Shown here: in pieces, positions 50,817-63,202 of the stretch
How the letters are laid out: each line of letters starts with the position of its first letter
How positions within the stretch are numbered: position 1 is the stretch's first letter
Assembly (NCBI RefSeq): GCF_000687475.1
Contig: NC_057322.1
Span: 1,612,001 to 1,676,000 of the forward strand
Source of the DNA: Ustilaginoidea virens
Lineage: Eukaryota > Ascomycota > Sordariomycetes > Hypocreales > Clavicipitaceae
Length of the DNA: 64,000 nt
Reading direction: 5' to 3'
The notes under the pieces: generated by a model
Told to the model about the DNA's origin: nothing
Database searches by the model: none
The model's input: the letters and a program-made list of their open reading frames with translations, nothing else
Made by a program: the position numbers and the translations under genes

Positions 50817-51824
50817 ACGCAGTGAAACGGGAATAAGAAAAACGGAGAAAACGAATGGATGAAAGAAACTCTGCGCCATTTAGGATTGCTTTTGGCTGGT
50901 GATGCGTAGTCAGTATAAGTGCCAATCGGCCACAGCGCGTTGCCAGGATACTAGACTAAACTTGTTGCTGACGTTCTTAAAGAGTGCGGTTAGGACCCAA
51001 GATGGGACACATTTGCATGGCGAACAGGATCTGCTTTTTTTTCTTTTCTTTTTCACAATGGACTGCTTTATATGTATTTTTGTGGGCTTGTGAATGGCTT
51101 GGGCCGCAAAAAGGATATATAGCTTAAGATTACAGGAATCGATAGCCACTTGATGGTCCAACTTCTGCTCTCGAATACCTGTGCCAATTCTTCGAGTGAA
51201 CCCGAGGTTGCTGTCGCTGCTCTTGAAACCCAGCCTTGACGCAGCCTTTGGAGGAATACAACCTTGCCTTTGGCGCGCAGCTGTTTGTATCGAAAGTTTT
51301 GCTTGCAGGAAAGCTTATGGCGCGCGGCGCGGCTTCGCATGCGGGCGTGCAGAATACTAAGCGAGCCTCGCCAGCTGTTGCAGCCGCCACCTCGACCAGA
51401 CGATGCCACAGACGACCAAATCTTTTACTCTGCATCAATTCGCCCGATTCCTTTCCCTCGGCCGAGTTTCTTCAACGGCGAGATAAACGCTCTTAAAAAA
51501 AAAGTCTGTTTTGCAGCTCTCGAGGGCACCTGTTTTTTTTTTTTTTTTTGTTTCTCATTTTTGGCTTTCTCACAAACAGTTCCCTCTTACTCACTTCGCG
51601 CAATCCACCAATTTGTTACGCCCACGCTTTTCTTGGCCCCCCCCCAGAGTCTCATCTCATTGTCTTGGAGCTAGATTCACTCATCTTTCCCAATTAACCT
51701 CACTCACTTCTCACTTTGCGACGTCGGTCTCACCATCATCCAAACGAAATTGCTCCCTGACAAACGGCCTCGTCTGGTTTTCTTAGAAGCTCGTTTCTCC
51801 TTCTCCCTCTTCTTGCTGGTTGAC
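50817..51824. other. Intergenic between Myb-like G and H
   Basis: 1.0 kb; holds copy 2 of the dispersed repeat (51033-51103) and a 21-T run at about 51530-51550. The right end is a CT-rich leader. No coding exon. Confidence 0.5.
51033..51103 (+). repeat. Dispersed ~65-bp repeat, copy 2
   Basis: Near-identical to 16107-16174 in the same orientation; the right 33 nt (51071-51103) match perfectly. It sits between Myb-like genes G and H. Confidence 0.7.
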
Positions 51825-53250
51825 ATGGGCTCAATCTCGTCCAAGAAGCCGGCTGCCAAGAAAGAACGCTCCCCTGCAAAGGAGCGCAGATCTCGGTCGA
51901 GGACCAACAATGCAGCGGCCTCACTTCACTCGTCTAGCAATACTAGCTCTCCGTCCAAGAAGAGCACGCCTCGGACTGCTAGGTACTCGCATCGCCTTCC
52001 CACAGACCAGCAGCGGAAGGGAAATGGACGTGTTCCTGGCCGAAGTTTGATCATGTGGAACCGTGAGTCCTTTTTTTGCTCCCTCCAGTTCCCCCCAATG
52101 GCCAGCTCGTTTGCGCTCACTCGGCCTGACAAATCGAGCAACAGGTCCTCGAATGGCTGAGAAACTGCTCCTCCACATCCAGTATGAGTGTAGTCGATAC
52201 AAGGTACAGTTACCATGGGACGCCATTGCTCATCGTCTTCACCCTGGCTCCTCCGGCCAAGCTGTCTGTCAGCACATCAGTCGACTTCGGAGAGAACTCG
52301 TAGCAGAAGGACATCTCGTCCCGCCTTTGGTGCCGAGGTCGGCCCCCCATACCGCCCCCGAGATCCGGGGCTACATTCGCCAGGACATGGAGGGCAGTGA
52401 CATAGAGACCACCCGTCCTGTGACGTTTGACGAGAAAATCGACGACCCCAAGTTCAGCCTGCCAGATTCGATAAACCTCCGCGAGGAGGAAAGCGTGCCT
52501 TACGAAGATGCTGATCGATTTGAACGATCCCCTTCGCCGTCTGTTTCGGTGGAGGAGTCTGTTTCGATGGAGGAACCTGTTTCGGCGGAGGAACCTGTTT
52601 CGGCGGATGAACCTGTTTCGATGGGGCAACCCATTCCGATGGAGGACTGGCAGTTCCCATCGCCTACGCCCCTTCCGCTAGCCCTGCCAACAGTTTCCGG
52701 TGGTGTTATGATAGCTCACGAGATGCTCCCGCCACGATTCCCGGCCTTGGCCGATGAAAATGTAAGTGGATTTTGGGCGTTGCCAAACGAGATACGAAGC
52801 TCAACAGTTTAGGAACAAAACTCGAAATACGACACTAGCTCTGCTTCTACGCTGGAGGCGACACAACCCCTGTTTGAAGATGAAGCATCGCCCAACGAGT
52901 CCTTTCAAAGCACTGAAATCAGGCCCGAAGAGGAACTTGCTGCCAAAGAACGGCATCTGCTGGGCGCTGGCCAGCGCGAACCCACGTTTGGCTACACGCT
53001 GGCTGCCGCTGGACCTTGGCCGCAGCACATCCTCTACCCTACCTTTGCTCCGTCAAATTTGTCCTCTGCTCCTGCTGTTGCCTTTCACGAGCACGAATAT
53101 TTCCGGTCGCCCTTCTCCATGCCCACGGCTGCTCATTACGCTTCATACCGTTCAATGGGTTCGGCCGCTTTGGGAGCAGAGGCACTTACTCAACCTTTAT
53201 CCAGACCCAAAATCGAGGATCCGAGAAATCGAGATCCCGGTGAGCCGTAG
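51825..53250 (+). CDS. Myb/SANT-like protein H
   Basis: The largest member of the cluster: exons 51825-52062, 52145-52761 and 52813-53250; 430 residues. A basic Ser-rich N terminus (SSKKPAAKKERSPAKERRSR) precedes the Myb-like domain at about residues 83-140: AEKLLLHIQYECSRYKVQLPW, DAIAHRLHPGSSGQAVC, QHISRLRRELVAEGH. Here helix 3 is not split by an intron. Downstream is a tandem run of 5-7-residue units around VSMEEP, VSAEEP and VSADEP (near 243-270), then Pro/Ala/Tyr-rich sequence that could activate transcription. Helix 3 places it with A-C rather than D-G. Confidence 0.82.
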
Positions 53251-53974
53251 CTAAAGGAGGGGGGAGAAATACGAAAAAAAACATGACGGCACAAAAATGT
53301 GCGCGTGTTCAAAGGTTGTCGGCTGCGACTTGAAAGAAGGTGATGGGATGGGAAGAATCAATAACTAGCACATTTAGCTCGTGGAAAACGTGTCGCTACC
53401 CACTGGTCTTTGGATCACATAGTTGCACATAGGGGGGACAGTAGGTAGTACAGAGCTTATCACTTGGCTTGCTGACCGCTGATAAGACGGGCAAAGCATC
53501 ATCTGGGTTTGCTGGTACAATAGAAAGGAAAGCCGGATAAAAATATGACTCGGTTCCGATAGTGCCGGAGCACGAGGCCGTTCAAAAGTATTAGAACTCT
53601 TTCGACGTGACCCGTGACGAGGTTGCGTACGGAGTACTACCCTCCGTATGGAGATTACGGAGATGGGTCCAAGCGGAGTACGGGCGCAGCTATGGAAGCT
53701 TGGGGCAATTGGCCAGAACATTCTCTGGGTCTCTGCGCTTGGCACTTGGCAGCTCAGCTCCATGGCAACATGTTTTTCCGACCGAGCCTCGCGGCGACAA
53801 TTTTTCTGCTTAAGCAGCAAGCAACCTCCAATTGCAACCAAGCCTGCCATCCACTTACTTTTCTCCTTGCTCCCCAGATCAAGAACAGCTGCTGCATCTC
53901 GCCAGCTACGCCTTGCATAAGTTTCTCTTCAGCCCCCTTGTTTGTATTCTATAATCCTGTCTTAATAGTCAACG
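53251..53974. promoter_or_regulatory. Promoter region of hsp60, with TACGGAGTA elements
   Basis: 724 bp between Myb-like H and hsp60. Around 53627-53690 it has GTACGGAGTACTA, CTCCGTATGGAG, TTACGGAG and CGGAGTACGG, that is, four copies of a CGGAGTA-type element in both orientations. I saw no clear heat-shock element. No coding exon. Confidence 0.45.
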
Positions 53975-55876
<1,902 letters not shown>

Positions 55877-57167
55877 GATGACGGGAGAAGCAAAAAAAAA
55901 GAAAGAAAGAAAGAAAGAAAGTTATGAAATTGTCATCCAAGGCATTTGTACAAAAGCCCACTCGGCATAGGATCTGGTGTTGTAGTGCAAGAGGGGAGGG
56001 AAAGGGGAGGAGTCGGTGGACTTTGCTTGCAATCTCCCCTCCATCACGTCAGTTGGCATGTTTTCCCCCATACATCATACCCTTTGAGATTTTTCAAGCA
56101 GATCGGAATGCCCTGTATTATATGAAGTATCACTTGACCATGTAGAACAGAAGTTTGGGAAAATTAAAGCACGACCAAGTCGAAGCAGTGCGTCGGACAC
56201 TCGACGTTTGTCTCGGTGTATTTCCGATGCTTCAGGTGAGGCAGTCTTGTTGACCTCGGTTACGACGGCAGCCCACAACACAACCTGATGGCTTCTATAG
56301 AAGGCTAGGAGAAGCTTTACCTGAGGAGCAGTGCGGCACATGATGATGTCGATAGAAGGTGCAAGAACCAGCAGCACCTGAGATGTGAGGACATGGTCGA
56401 CGGCAGACTCCAGCTGCTGGTCCAGCTGCTGGTCCCGCGCTGGGCTGCGGCCGGTCTGCGGCCGGTCAGTGATGCCAAATACAGTCGAATGAAATGTGCA
56501 ACACGGTCACGGGAAGGAATCCAGCTGTGATTTGGCAGACACTTTTGGTTCGTCAGGCTGATGCCGAATGGCTCTGGTTGCACCGGCTCGATTCGTTTAC
56601 TTTAGCTGACGAGCATCACGTGAAGCATCATCTCACGGCAACCCCTTCCCCCTCCCCCTCCCGCCCAGCAAGCTCGCTCGCTCGCTGTCAGTGCTGTGCT
56701 TTGGCCCGGCTTTGCCCCCCCCCCCTCCCCCCCGCACCTTTCCTTTTCCCTTTCCGAGCCCTGCTGGCGCTCCGCCCCAAGCTTACCCACTACTTATGAG
56801 CGGGACGTGCTGCCTTGCCTGGCCTGATGTCTGGTCGCTTCCTGGCCTCCCCATTCCTTTCCAAACGTACAACTTCCGCCAACAAAAAGCTCGAAAGACG
56901 GCATCTCGTGCCCAACGTATTGCGACACCACGCTTCCTTGGCCGCTGGTTTTTTTTCTTTCTTTCTTTTCTTTTTTTTCTGCTTCCCTCTCCAGCGTAAG
57001 TGGCATCCAGGGCCGGCCGAACGGGGGGCACACTCGTGTCGCTCGGGCTGATGGCTATTTTGCTCGTCTGGCACGACAAGCTGACGGGGCTGGCTGCGTG
57101 GTAGACGTGCTCCCCCCCCACCACGCACCCCTCACTTGCGCAGCGCTATTCCCGACACACCGCGATC
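55877..57167. other. Intergenic hsp60-cofilin, 1.3 kb
   Basis: No coding exon seen. Contains a GAAA-rich 3' UTR start, TCACGTGA at 56616-56623, and a C/T-rich promoter-like stretch (56640-56760). Confidence 0.5.
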
Positions 57168-58192
57168 ATGGTACGTGTATCCTCGCGAGAGAGAAAAACT
57201 GTGGTTTGGCGTGCCGGTTCTGATGTCGCTTTCTGCTGTGGGCGTAGTCTCAATCTGGGTGAGTGGTTTTTTTTTGTCCGGTCTGTCCTGCTTTGAAAGA
57301 TGGGTGTCGCGGTCGTTTCGCCTGCACGGATGGCTGTGGACGACGTATTCGACGTATTGAGCGGGGACGACAAGAATAAACACCAAAGAGGGGGAAAAAG
57401 AAAAAAAAAAGATAAGAAGACAAAAAGAAAAACAAAGAGAAAAGGAAACGAAAACAAGCGCCGTGCCGCAATCACACTGCATAATGGTGTCGCTGACTTT
57501 CATCATTTCCCTCACTGCAGCATAAGTGTACCCGCAGAGGTCACAGACGCCTTGAAAAAGCTGGGCAAGCCATACAAGTACATCATCTTCAAGATCTCTG
57601 ATGACCAGAAGACGATTGAAGTCGAGGACGCTTCCGAAGAGCAGGACTGGGAATCCTTCCGGGAGAAGCTGTTCAAAGCCACCTTTACCAAAAAGGTTGG
57701 AGTTGCGCTGCCGACGAGACGCCGCCCGCATCTTGGAGGAACAAGGAACTTGGCTGACGCGTAGGTGCATAGGGGGTTGTCGGGCCCGGCTGTCGCTATG
57801 CCGTTTACGACTTTGAGCCCGAGGTACCAGCTGGTCGAACACCGGTGTAAGTAGTCGGCGTGCAAATGACGGCCCAGAGGACAGCGCGCGTTGACAGGAC
57901 CGTTAGGAGGAAGAAGACCTTTATCATGTGGTCTCACCCCAACGCATCCCCATGGGTAAATGCCCCCTCCCTTTTCCTTTGTAGAGACACAAAGCGATAC
58001 AAAGCGGTCTGACAAAACTAACAAAAAAACCCCCCCCCCCGACTTTGTCACCAGGCCAATGTACCGTACGCTTCCTCCATGCCGGCAATGAAGGCTGCCA
58101 CCTCTGGCTTCCACGAGGTCGAGGCCAACGATTTCGAAGAACTCGAGTACGAGACCGTCGCCAAGGAGATAATCAGGCGCTACAGCCGTTAA
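57168..58192 (+). CDS. cof1: Divergent cofilin/ADF-family actin-binding protein
   Basis: Actin-filament severing family. Six exons: 57168-57170 (the ATG alone), 57248-57258, 57521-57695, 57773-57846, 57898-57955 and 58055-58192; 152 residues. MSQSGISV and KPYKYIIFKISDDQKTIEVE match cofilins, as do WESFREKL, RYAVYDFEPE and ANDFEELEYETV. The long actin-binding helix, usually SSKEAL-like with Lys, reads YASSMPAMKAATSGF, and the WSPDDA loop reads WSHPNASPW, so binding may be altered. All junctions were chosen for frame and family fit. It may be the only cofilin of this species or a diverged paralogue; this window cannot tell. Confidence 0.85.
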
Positions 58193-58673
58193 GTATGGAT
58201 GCAAGCGAGGAGGCTTTTTGGGGCACGCTGCGCATGTCAAACGTCGGCTTTTTCCATCACATGGTTGTGGAGATGTTGAGCAGTGATGAGGACTGGCGCC
58301 GGGGGTTTGAACCGTGACGCCAGAAAAATGGGAGCAAAGCAGCAGCGAAACGAGGGAGGATGGTTGATGTATTTGGGGGTGGGTGTTTTTTTTATAATGA
58401 TACTAAAAGTCAATTCCCATCAATTTGTATCTATTTGATGGTCCGGGCATCGGGATTCCACCTCGACGACCAAAGTGGGCTGTTGATCAGTTTGTGAGCC
58501 CTGGGTCGCGCTTCAGAGGCACCAGAGGCTTGTCCTCGTTAGTTAAAGAAATTGAGATTTGGCGTAGAAAGGGATCACGAGACATGAGGAATGAGGCGTG
58601 AGCGTGAGCGTGAGCGTGCCATCCCCTCATGATTCGCGCCAGGCAATCCGCACCCTGCACCAGTCTCCTCCCA
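58193..58673. other. Convergent 3' region cofilin/get5
   Basis: 481 bp with a GTGAGC run at 58600-58619. No coding exon. Confidence 0.5.
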
Positions 58674-59373
58674 TCACGGCAGTCCTCCATTCGCCCGACT
58701 CGCCTCCCAGCTCGCCTTGAACAGCCGCGCCAGGTCCGTCGCCGCGCGCTCATCCCGCAACCTCTGCGTCAGGAAGCCGCCCAGGTCCGCCCAGAAGGCA
58801 TCCGTCGTCAGGGCATCCTCCCCCGAGGCGGGCCCCCCCGGCGCCGCCGAGGCAGCAACCCCCGGCAGGGCGGCAGCACCCCCCATCACCATGACGGACA
58901 GCTCGAGCTTGCGGTCCGCCGGCGCCAGCACGTCAGCGAGGATCTTGCTATCCGCCAGCGGGCGCTTGTCGTGCAGCACCTTGATCTTGCCGACGGGGAT
59001 GCCGGTGCGCCGCGAAACCTGCGTCTTGATGTCCAGCACCGACGTGCTCACGGGCTGCGAGGCGAGGGTCATGTCGAGGGGCGGGCTGCGCAGCGACCGG
59101 ACGGCCACGGAGACGCTGCGCTCCTGCCCGGGGAGGGAGGTGTCTGCGCGGCTCATGGGGACCGGCATCCGGGGGAGGATGTACTGGAAAAACAAAAAGG
59201 ACGCGGGTTAGAACGGGCGGTTTGAGACAAGGGGGGCCCGGGGGGGGGGGGGGGGGGGATATGCGTACGGGCCGGGCGGGCAAGTTCCTGGGGTTCTCGA
59301 CATGGTCGGGGGAGAGCTTGACGGGCCGCGCGTCGAGGGTCGAGAGGAACGTCTTTGCGAATGCGGCTTCCAT
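58674..59373 (-). CDS. get5: GET pathway ubiquitin-like protein Get5 (Mdy2)
   Basis: Cytosolic partner of Get4 and Sgt2 that hands tail-anchored proteins to Get3. Exon 1 is 59373-59269 (MEAAFAKTFLSTLDARPVKL, the Get4-binding region), exon 2 59183-58674; 204 residues, close to yeast Get5. The ubiquitin-like domain is about residues 58-135 (VSVAVRSLRSPPLDMTL ... GIPVGKIKVLHDKRPLADS). The C-terminal helix (DAFWADLGGFLTQRL, about 165-185) is the homodimerisation domain. Its pathway partner Get2 lies in the same window at 9658. Confidence 0.9.
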
Positions 59374-59968
59374 GGTGAGTTGGGGGATGGGCGGCAATTG
59401 GGGGGGGGGTATCGTGAAGGATGGAGGAAGGCCTGGCGGGGTGGGGCGTAGGACGGGAGCAGGTGAGGAGTCGCGCGGGAGGCAGCTAGCTCCTCCCAAG
59501 CAGTCAGGCGAGGCAGCGGGATTTTTTTCTAGGCTCCAGATAGAATGAGCATCGCGAAAGGAGCCAGAGATGACCGAGAAGAACAGAAAGGAGGGCAAAG
59601 CACGCAAAGGGCGTGTCGTCACCGCGAATGGCCTCAGAACTCGGACGTGTGGCTCCAAGGCAGCCAGCCAAGGCAGCCAGCCAAGGCAGCCAGCCAGCCC
59701 GTGGCTGAGGCCTGGTGGCTGAGCCGTCCCCACCCCGATACGAGGTTTTGCCGGGCCGGCATCGCTCCTTATCAAGCTTGGCCGAAAAAAAAAGAAAAAA
59801 GGATTGGGTGGGGCAGCGACAGAAATCGCCATTTCTTTCTTGCAGAGCCCATCTCTGGTCCGTCCTGCACACGACCGACATTATTTTTTCTTTTTTTTTT
59901 TTCCCCAGCAATCCTTCTTGCCAGGCGTCGGTGGCAGGCGCAGCAGCAGCAAGAAGAATCAAAAGAAA
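59374..59968. promoter_or_regulatory. Divergent promoter get5/nop2
   Basis: 595 bp between diverging starts, with three 13-bp CAAGGCAGCCAGC units (59655-59699). No coding exon. Confidence 0.5.
59655..59699. repeat. 13-bp tandem CAAGGCAGCCAGC
   Basis: Three head-to-tail copies in the get5/nop2 promoter. Confidence 0.8.
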
Positions 59969-62041
59969 ATGGGACCTGGGAGACGCATGGGCAGGAAGCA
60001 GGGCGCCCCCGAGCCCCTGTCCGAGGAGCACTTTGCCAAGCTGAAGCGCAAGGCCGGCCTGCCCGTCGAGCCGGCCTCGGAAGCCCACGACCACAAGAGG
60101 CGGAGGACGGGGAAGAAGGCACAGGCCAAGAGCAAGACCGGGGCCGCCGCCGGAAAGACAAAGACGTCGTCGGGCGCCGGCGCACGGGATGCCGCGCCCA
60201 ACGGCAGGCCGAAGGAGAAGAAGAAGAAGAAGCCGGAGCCGGAGCCGAAGCCGAAAGCTACCAGGGCCAGCAGGGTGACGCCGCCCGCAGAGGACCAAGA
60301 CGGCCACGACGACCACGACGGCTCCGACGGCTCCGACGGCTCCGACCTGCACGTCGGCAAACTGTCCGACCTGGACGGCGGCGAGGGACCCGCGCCCTCG
60401 CTGGGCGACGACTTCCTGGGCTCGGATGATTCCGGCTCCGAGCCGTCCGTGTTCGACTCCGAAGCCGAGGACGACGACGACGGCGTTGCCAAGCCCGTCT
60501 TTTCCGAGGACGAGGACGAGTCCGGCGCCGAGGAGAAGCTGACGGCCGCCAACATCGAGGGCCTGTCGCGCCGGCTGGACCGCCGACTGGCAGAGGAGGC
60601 GGCCGCCAGCGCGGCGGAGCTGGCCGAGAGCGCGATGCAGACCAACATCCAGGGCGACCGGCCGCGCGTGGTGGACGGCGGCGAGGGCGAGGGCGAGGGC
60701 GACGGCGGTGCGGGCGCGGCGCTCGCGCCGGACCTCCAGCTGCTGCGCTCCCGCATCGCCGAAAACGTCCGCGTGCTCGACGACTTTGCCAGCCTCGCCG
60801 AGGCCGGGCGCTCGCGGTCCGAGTACACGGCCCAGCTGCTGCGCGACGTGTGCGCCTACTACGGCTACTCGGCCTTTTTGGCCGAGAAGCTGCTGGGCCT
60901 GTTCCCGCCGCGCGAGGCGCTCGCCTTCTTCGAGGCCAACGAGTCGGCGCGCCCCGTCGTCATCCGCACAAACACGCTGCGCACGCACCGCCGCGACCTG
61001 GCCCAGGCCCTCATCAACCGCGGCGTCACGCTCGAGCCCGTCGGCAAGTGGTCCAAGGTCGGCCTGCAGGTCTTTGAGAGCAGCGTGCCGCTCGGCGCCA
61101 CCCCGGAGTACCTGGCCGGCCACTACATCCTGCAGGCGGCGTCGTCCTTCCTGCCGTGCATGGCGCTCGACCCGCGCGAGGGCGAGCGCGTGCTCGACAT
61201 GGCCGCCGCGCCCGGCGGCAAGACGACGTACCTGGCCGCCATGATGCGCAACACGGGCGTCGTGGTGGCCAACGACCCGAGCCGCGCGCGCGCCAAGGGC
61301 CTCATCGGCAACGTGCACCGCCTGGGCGCGCGCAACGTCGTCGTGTGCGCCTACGACGCGCGCGAGTTCCCCCGCCCCATGGGCGGCTTCGACCGCGTCC
61401 TGCTCGACGCCCCGTGCTCCGGCACCGGCGTCATCGCAAAGGACCCCAGCGTCAAGACCAACAAGACGGAGCGCGACTTCCTGCAGCTGCCCCACGCCCA
61501 GAAGCAGCTGCTCCTCGCGGCCATCGACTCGGCCAACCACGCCTCCCGGACGGGCGGCTACGTCGTCTACTCGACCTGCTCCGTCACCGTCGAGGAGAAC
61601 GAGCAGGTGGTGCAGTACGCCCTGTCGCGCCGGCCCAACGTCAAGCTCGTCGACACGGGGCTCACCTTTGGCAAGGAGGGCTTCACCAGCTTCATGGGCA
61701 AGAAGTTTGACCCCTCGCTGCGCCTCACCCGGCGGTACTACCCGCACGCCTACAACGTCGACGGCTTCTACGTCGCCAAGTTTAAGAAGACGGGGCCCAC
61801 GGCTGCCGGTGCCGGTGCCGGTGCCGGTGCTGCTCCGGGCCGAGAGCAAGGGCAGGACGGCGGCGTCGTGGACAGGACCCCCATTTCCGAGGAGCGAGAC
61901 GCCGCCGCCGCCGCCGCGGCCGACGACGACGACTTTGGCGGCTTCGACGACGCCGAGGACAAGGCGTACATTGAAAGGGGCAGGAGGAACGCCATGCGCA
62001 GGAGGGGTCTCGACCCGAGGAGTCAGGCGGCCAAGAGGTAG
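59969..62041 (+). CDS. nop2: Nop2, 25S rRNA cytosine-C5 methyltransferase
   Basis: Nucleolar 60S assembly factor and SAM-dependent m5C methyltransferase (NSUN1 family). Intronless, 690 residues. The first ~230 residues are Lys- and acid-rich (KEKKKKKPEPEPKPK; FDSEAEDDDDG). The conserved core starts near LLRSRIAENVRVLDDFASLAE; motifs are RTNTLRTHRRDLAQALINRG, the SAM loop LDMAAAPGGKTTYLAA (about 408), DAPCSGTGVIAKDPSVK (about 481, release Cys) and STCSVTVEENE (about 534, catalytic Cys). Both cysteines are present. The C terminus is basic. Start 59969 is the first ATG that gives the usual MGPGRRMGRKQG. Confidence 0.96.
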   Translation: MGPGRRMGRKQGAPEPLSEEHFAKLKRKAGLPVEPASEAHDHKRRRTGKKAQAKSKTGAAAGKTKTSSGAGARDAAPNGRPKEKKKKKPEPEPKPKATRASRVTPPAEDQDGHDDHDGSDGSDGSDLHVGKLSDLDGGEGPAPSLGDDFLGSDDSGSEPSVFDSEAEDDDDGVAKPVFSEDEDESGAEEKLTAANIEGLSRRLDRRLAEEAAASAAELAESAMQTNIQGDRPRVVDGGEGEGEGDGGAGAALAPDLQLLRSRIAENVRVLDDFASLAEAGRSRSEYTAQLLRDVCAYYGYSAFLAEKLLGLFPPREALAFFEANESARPVVIRTNTLRTHRRDLAQALINRGVTLEPVGKWSKVGLQVFESSVPLGATPEYLAGHYILQAASSFLPCMALDPREGERVLDMAAAPGGKTTYLAAMMRNTGVVVANDPSRARAKGLIGNVHRLGARNVVVCAYDAREFPRPMGGFDRVLLDAPCSGTGVIAKDPSVKTNKTERDFLQLPHAQKQLLLAAIDSANHASRTGGYVVYSTCSVTVEENEQVVQYALSRRPNVKLVDTGLTFGKEGFTSFMGKKFDPSLRLTRRYYPHAYNVDGFYVAKFKKTGPTAAGAGAGAGAAPGREQGQDGGVVDRTPISEERDAAAAAAADDDDFGGFDDAEDKAYIERGRRNAMRRRGLDPRSQAAKR

Positions 62042-63202
62042 GTGGATGGGACGGACGCGTGGAAAATCGGCGCGGTGGCCAAGGCCAAACGGGTTGAGAA
62101 GCGGGATACCAGGTGGTGCGGATGCCGTTGAAGAAAGGCGAGGTGCGAGCATGTAAGCGTAGCAAAAGACAATGGCTGGAAGAACGGCATGGCGCTGTTG
62201 TGGCCTGTGAGCCGAGAATCAAGCAAGTCGAATCAAGAATTACTGGACAAAAGACACGGCGCAGTCTTTTACACGTCGCAAGGAGACAACTGATATTCCA
62301 TAATCATGATGTAAGAAGCAGAAATCAATATTAAATCAAGAAATAACTGGACAAAAGACGCGCAGTCCTGTACACGTCGCAAGGAGACAACTGATGTTCC
62401 ATGATCATAATGTAAGAAGCAGAAACCAGCATCAAATCAAGAAATAACTGGACAAAAGACGCGCAGTCCTGTACTCGTCGCAAAGAGAGGAGTATGTAAT
62501 GTAGCAGAGAGACCATGTTTCCACCATGCAGGCAGAATCAATCAACCGTCATCAACAAGCAGCCGCAACGGCACGCGCACCCGCAGACAACTCACAGCGA
62601 ACGATACGATACGATACATGCATACATTCCCCGGATCAGCTACAATCGAGCCAATGGCCCATACAAAGGAAAAAAAAGTCGACTCGAGTGTTCGCAGCAC
62701 CCTCTTCCCGCCGTTGCCCGCCAAACCAGAACCCCCGCGCAAGTTGTTCGTCAAGCATCATGTCCGTCATCTCAAGTCGTGAACAAAGGGAAAAAAAAAG
62801 AAAAAAAAAAAAAAAAGACGTGCTCCTGTTACCTCCAGCAGCGACCGCGGCCGGAGCGGTGCGCAAGCGCTGCTTGTCTTGCTGTCCGTGACGCTCCGGT
62901 GCTCCCCTTTTTGTCCCAAGTCCCCCCCGCCATCTTTGCCATGCCGAAGATATAAAAAAAAAAAAAAGAAAAGGAAATAAAACGACTCAACAAGAAGATG
63001 AAATACAAATGAGATAAAAATGACAAAATGAGAGACACAGCATCAGCAGGCGGCTCGCCACACTCACAACAAACCTCTGATCCGTGCAAAACGTCCGCGC
63101 ATGGCTCGAAATCATCGTCCAGGTGTGGTCGGTCGAGACGGTCAACTCACCACATGACACACACACGCAACACACGACCCCGACCCCGAGCCCGACCCCA
63201 GC
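62042..63202. other. Convergent 3' region nop2/byr4
   Basis: About 1.2 kb containing the tandem repeat at 62231-62485 and several poly-A tracts. No coding exon seen. Confidence 0.5.
62231..62485. repeat. ~102-bp tandem repeat, 2.5 copies
   Basis: Copies start at 62231, 62334 and 62435 (the last is partial). Units share AATCAAGAA, ACTGGACAAAAGACG, TCGCAAGGAGACAACTGAT and ATGTAAGAAGCAGAAA, and differ by scattered substitutions. It lies between the ends of nop2 and byr4. Confidence 0.85.

Noticed and set aside
59504..62152. 882-codon minus-strand frame antisense to nop2
   Set aside because: Nop2 with both catalytic cysteines is on the plus strand. The antisense frame is open because of GC-rich third positions.
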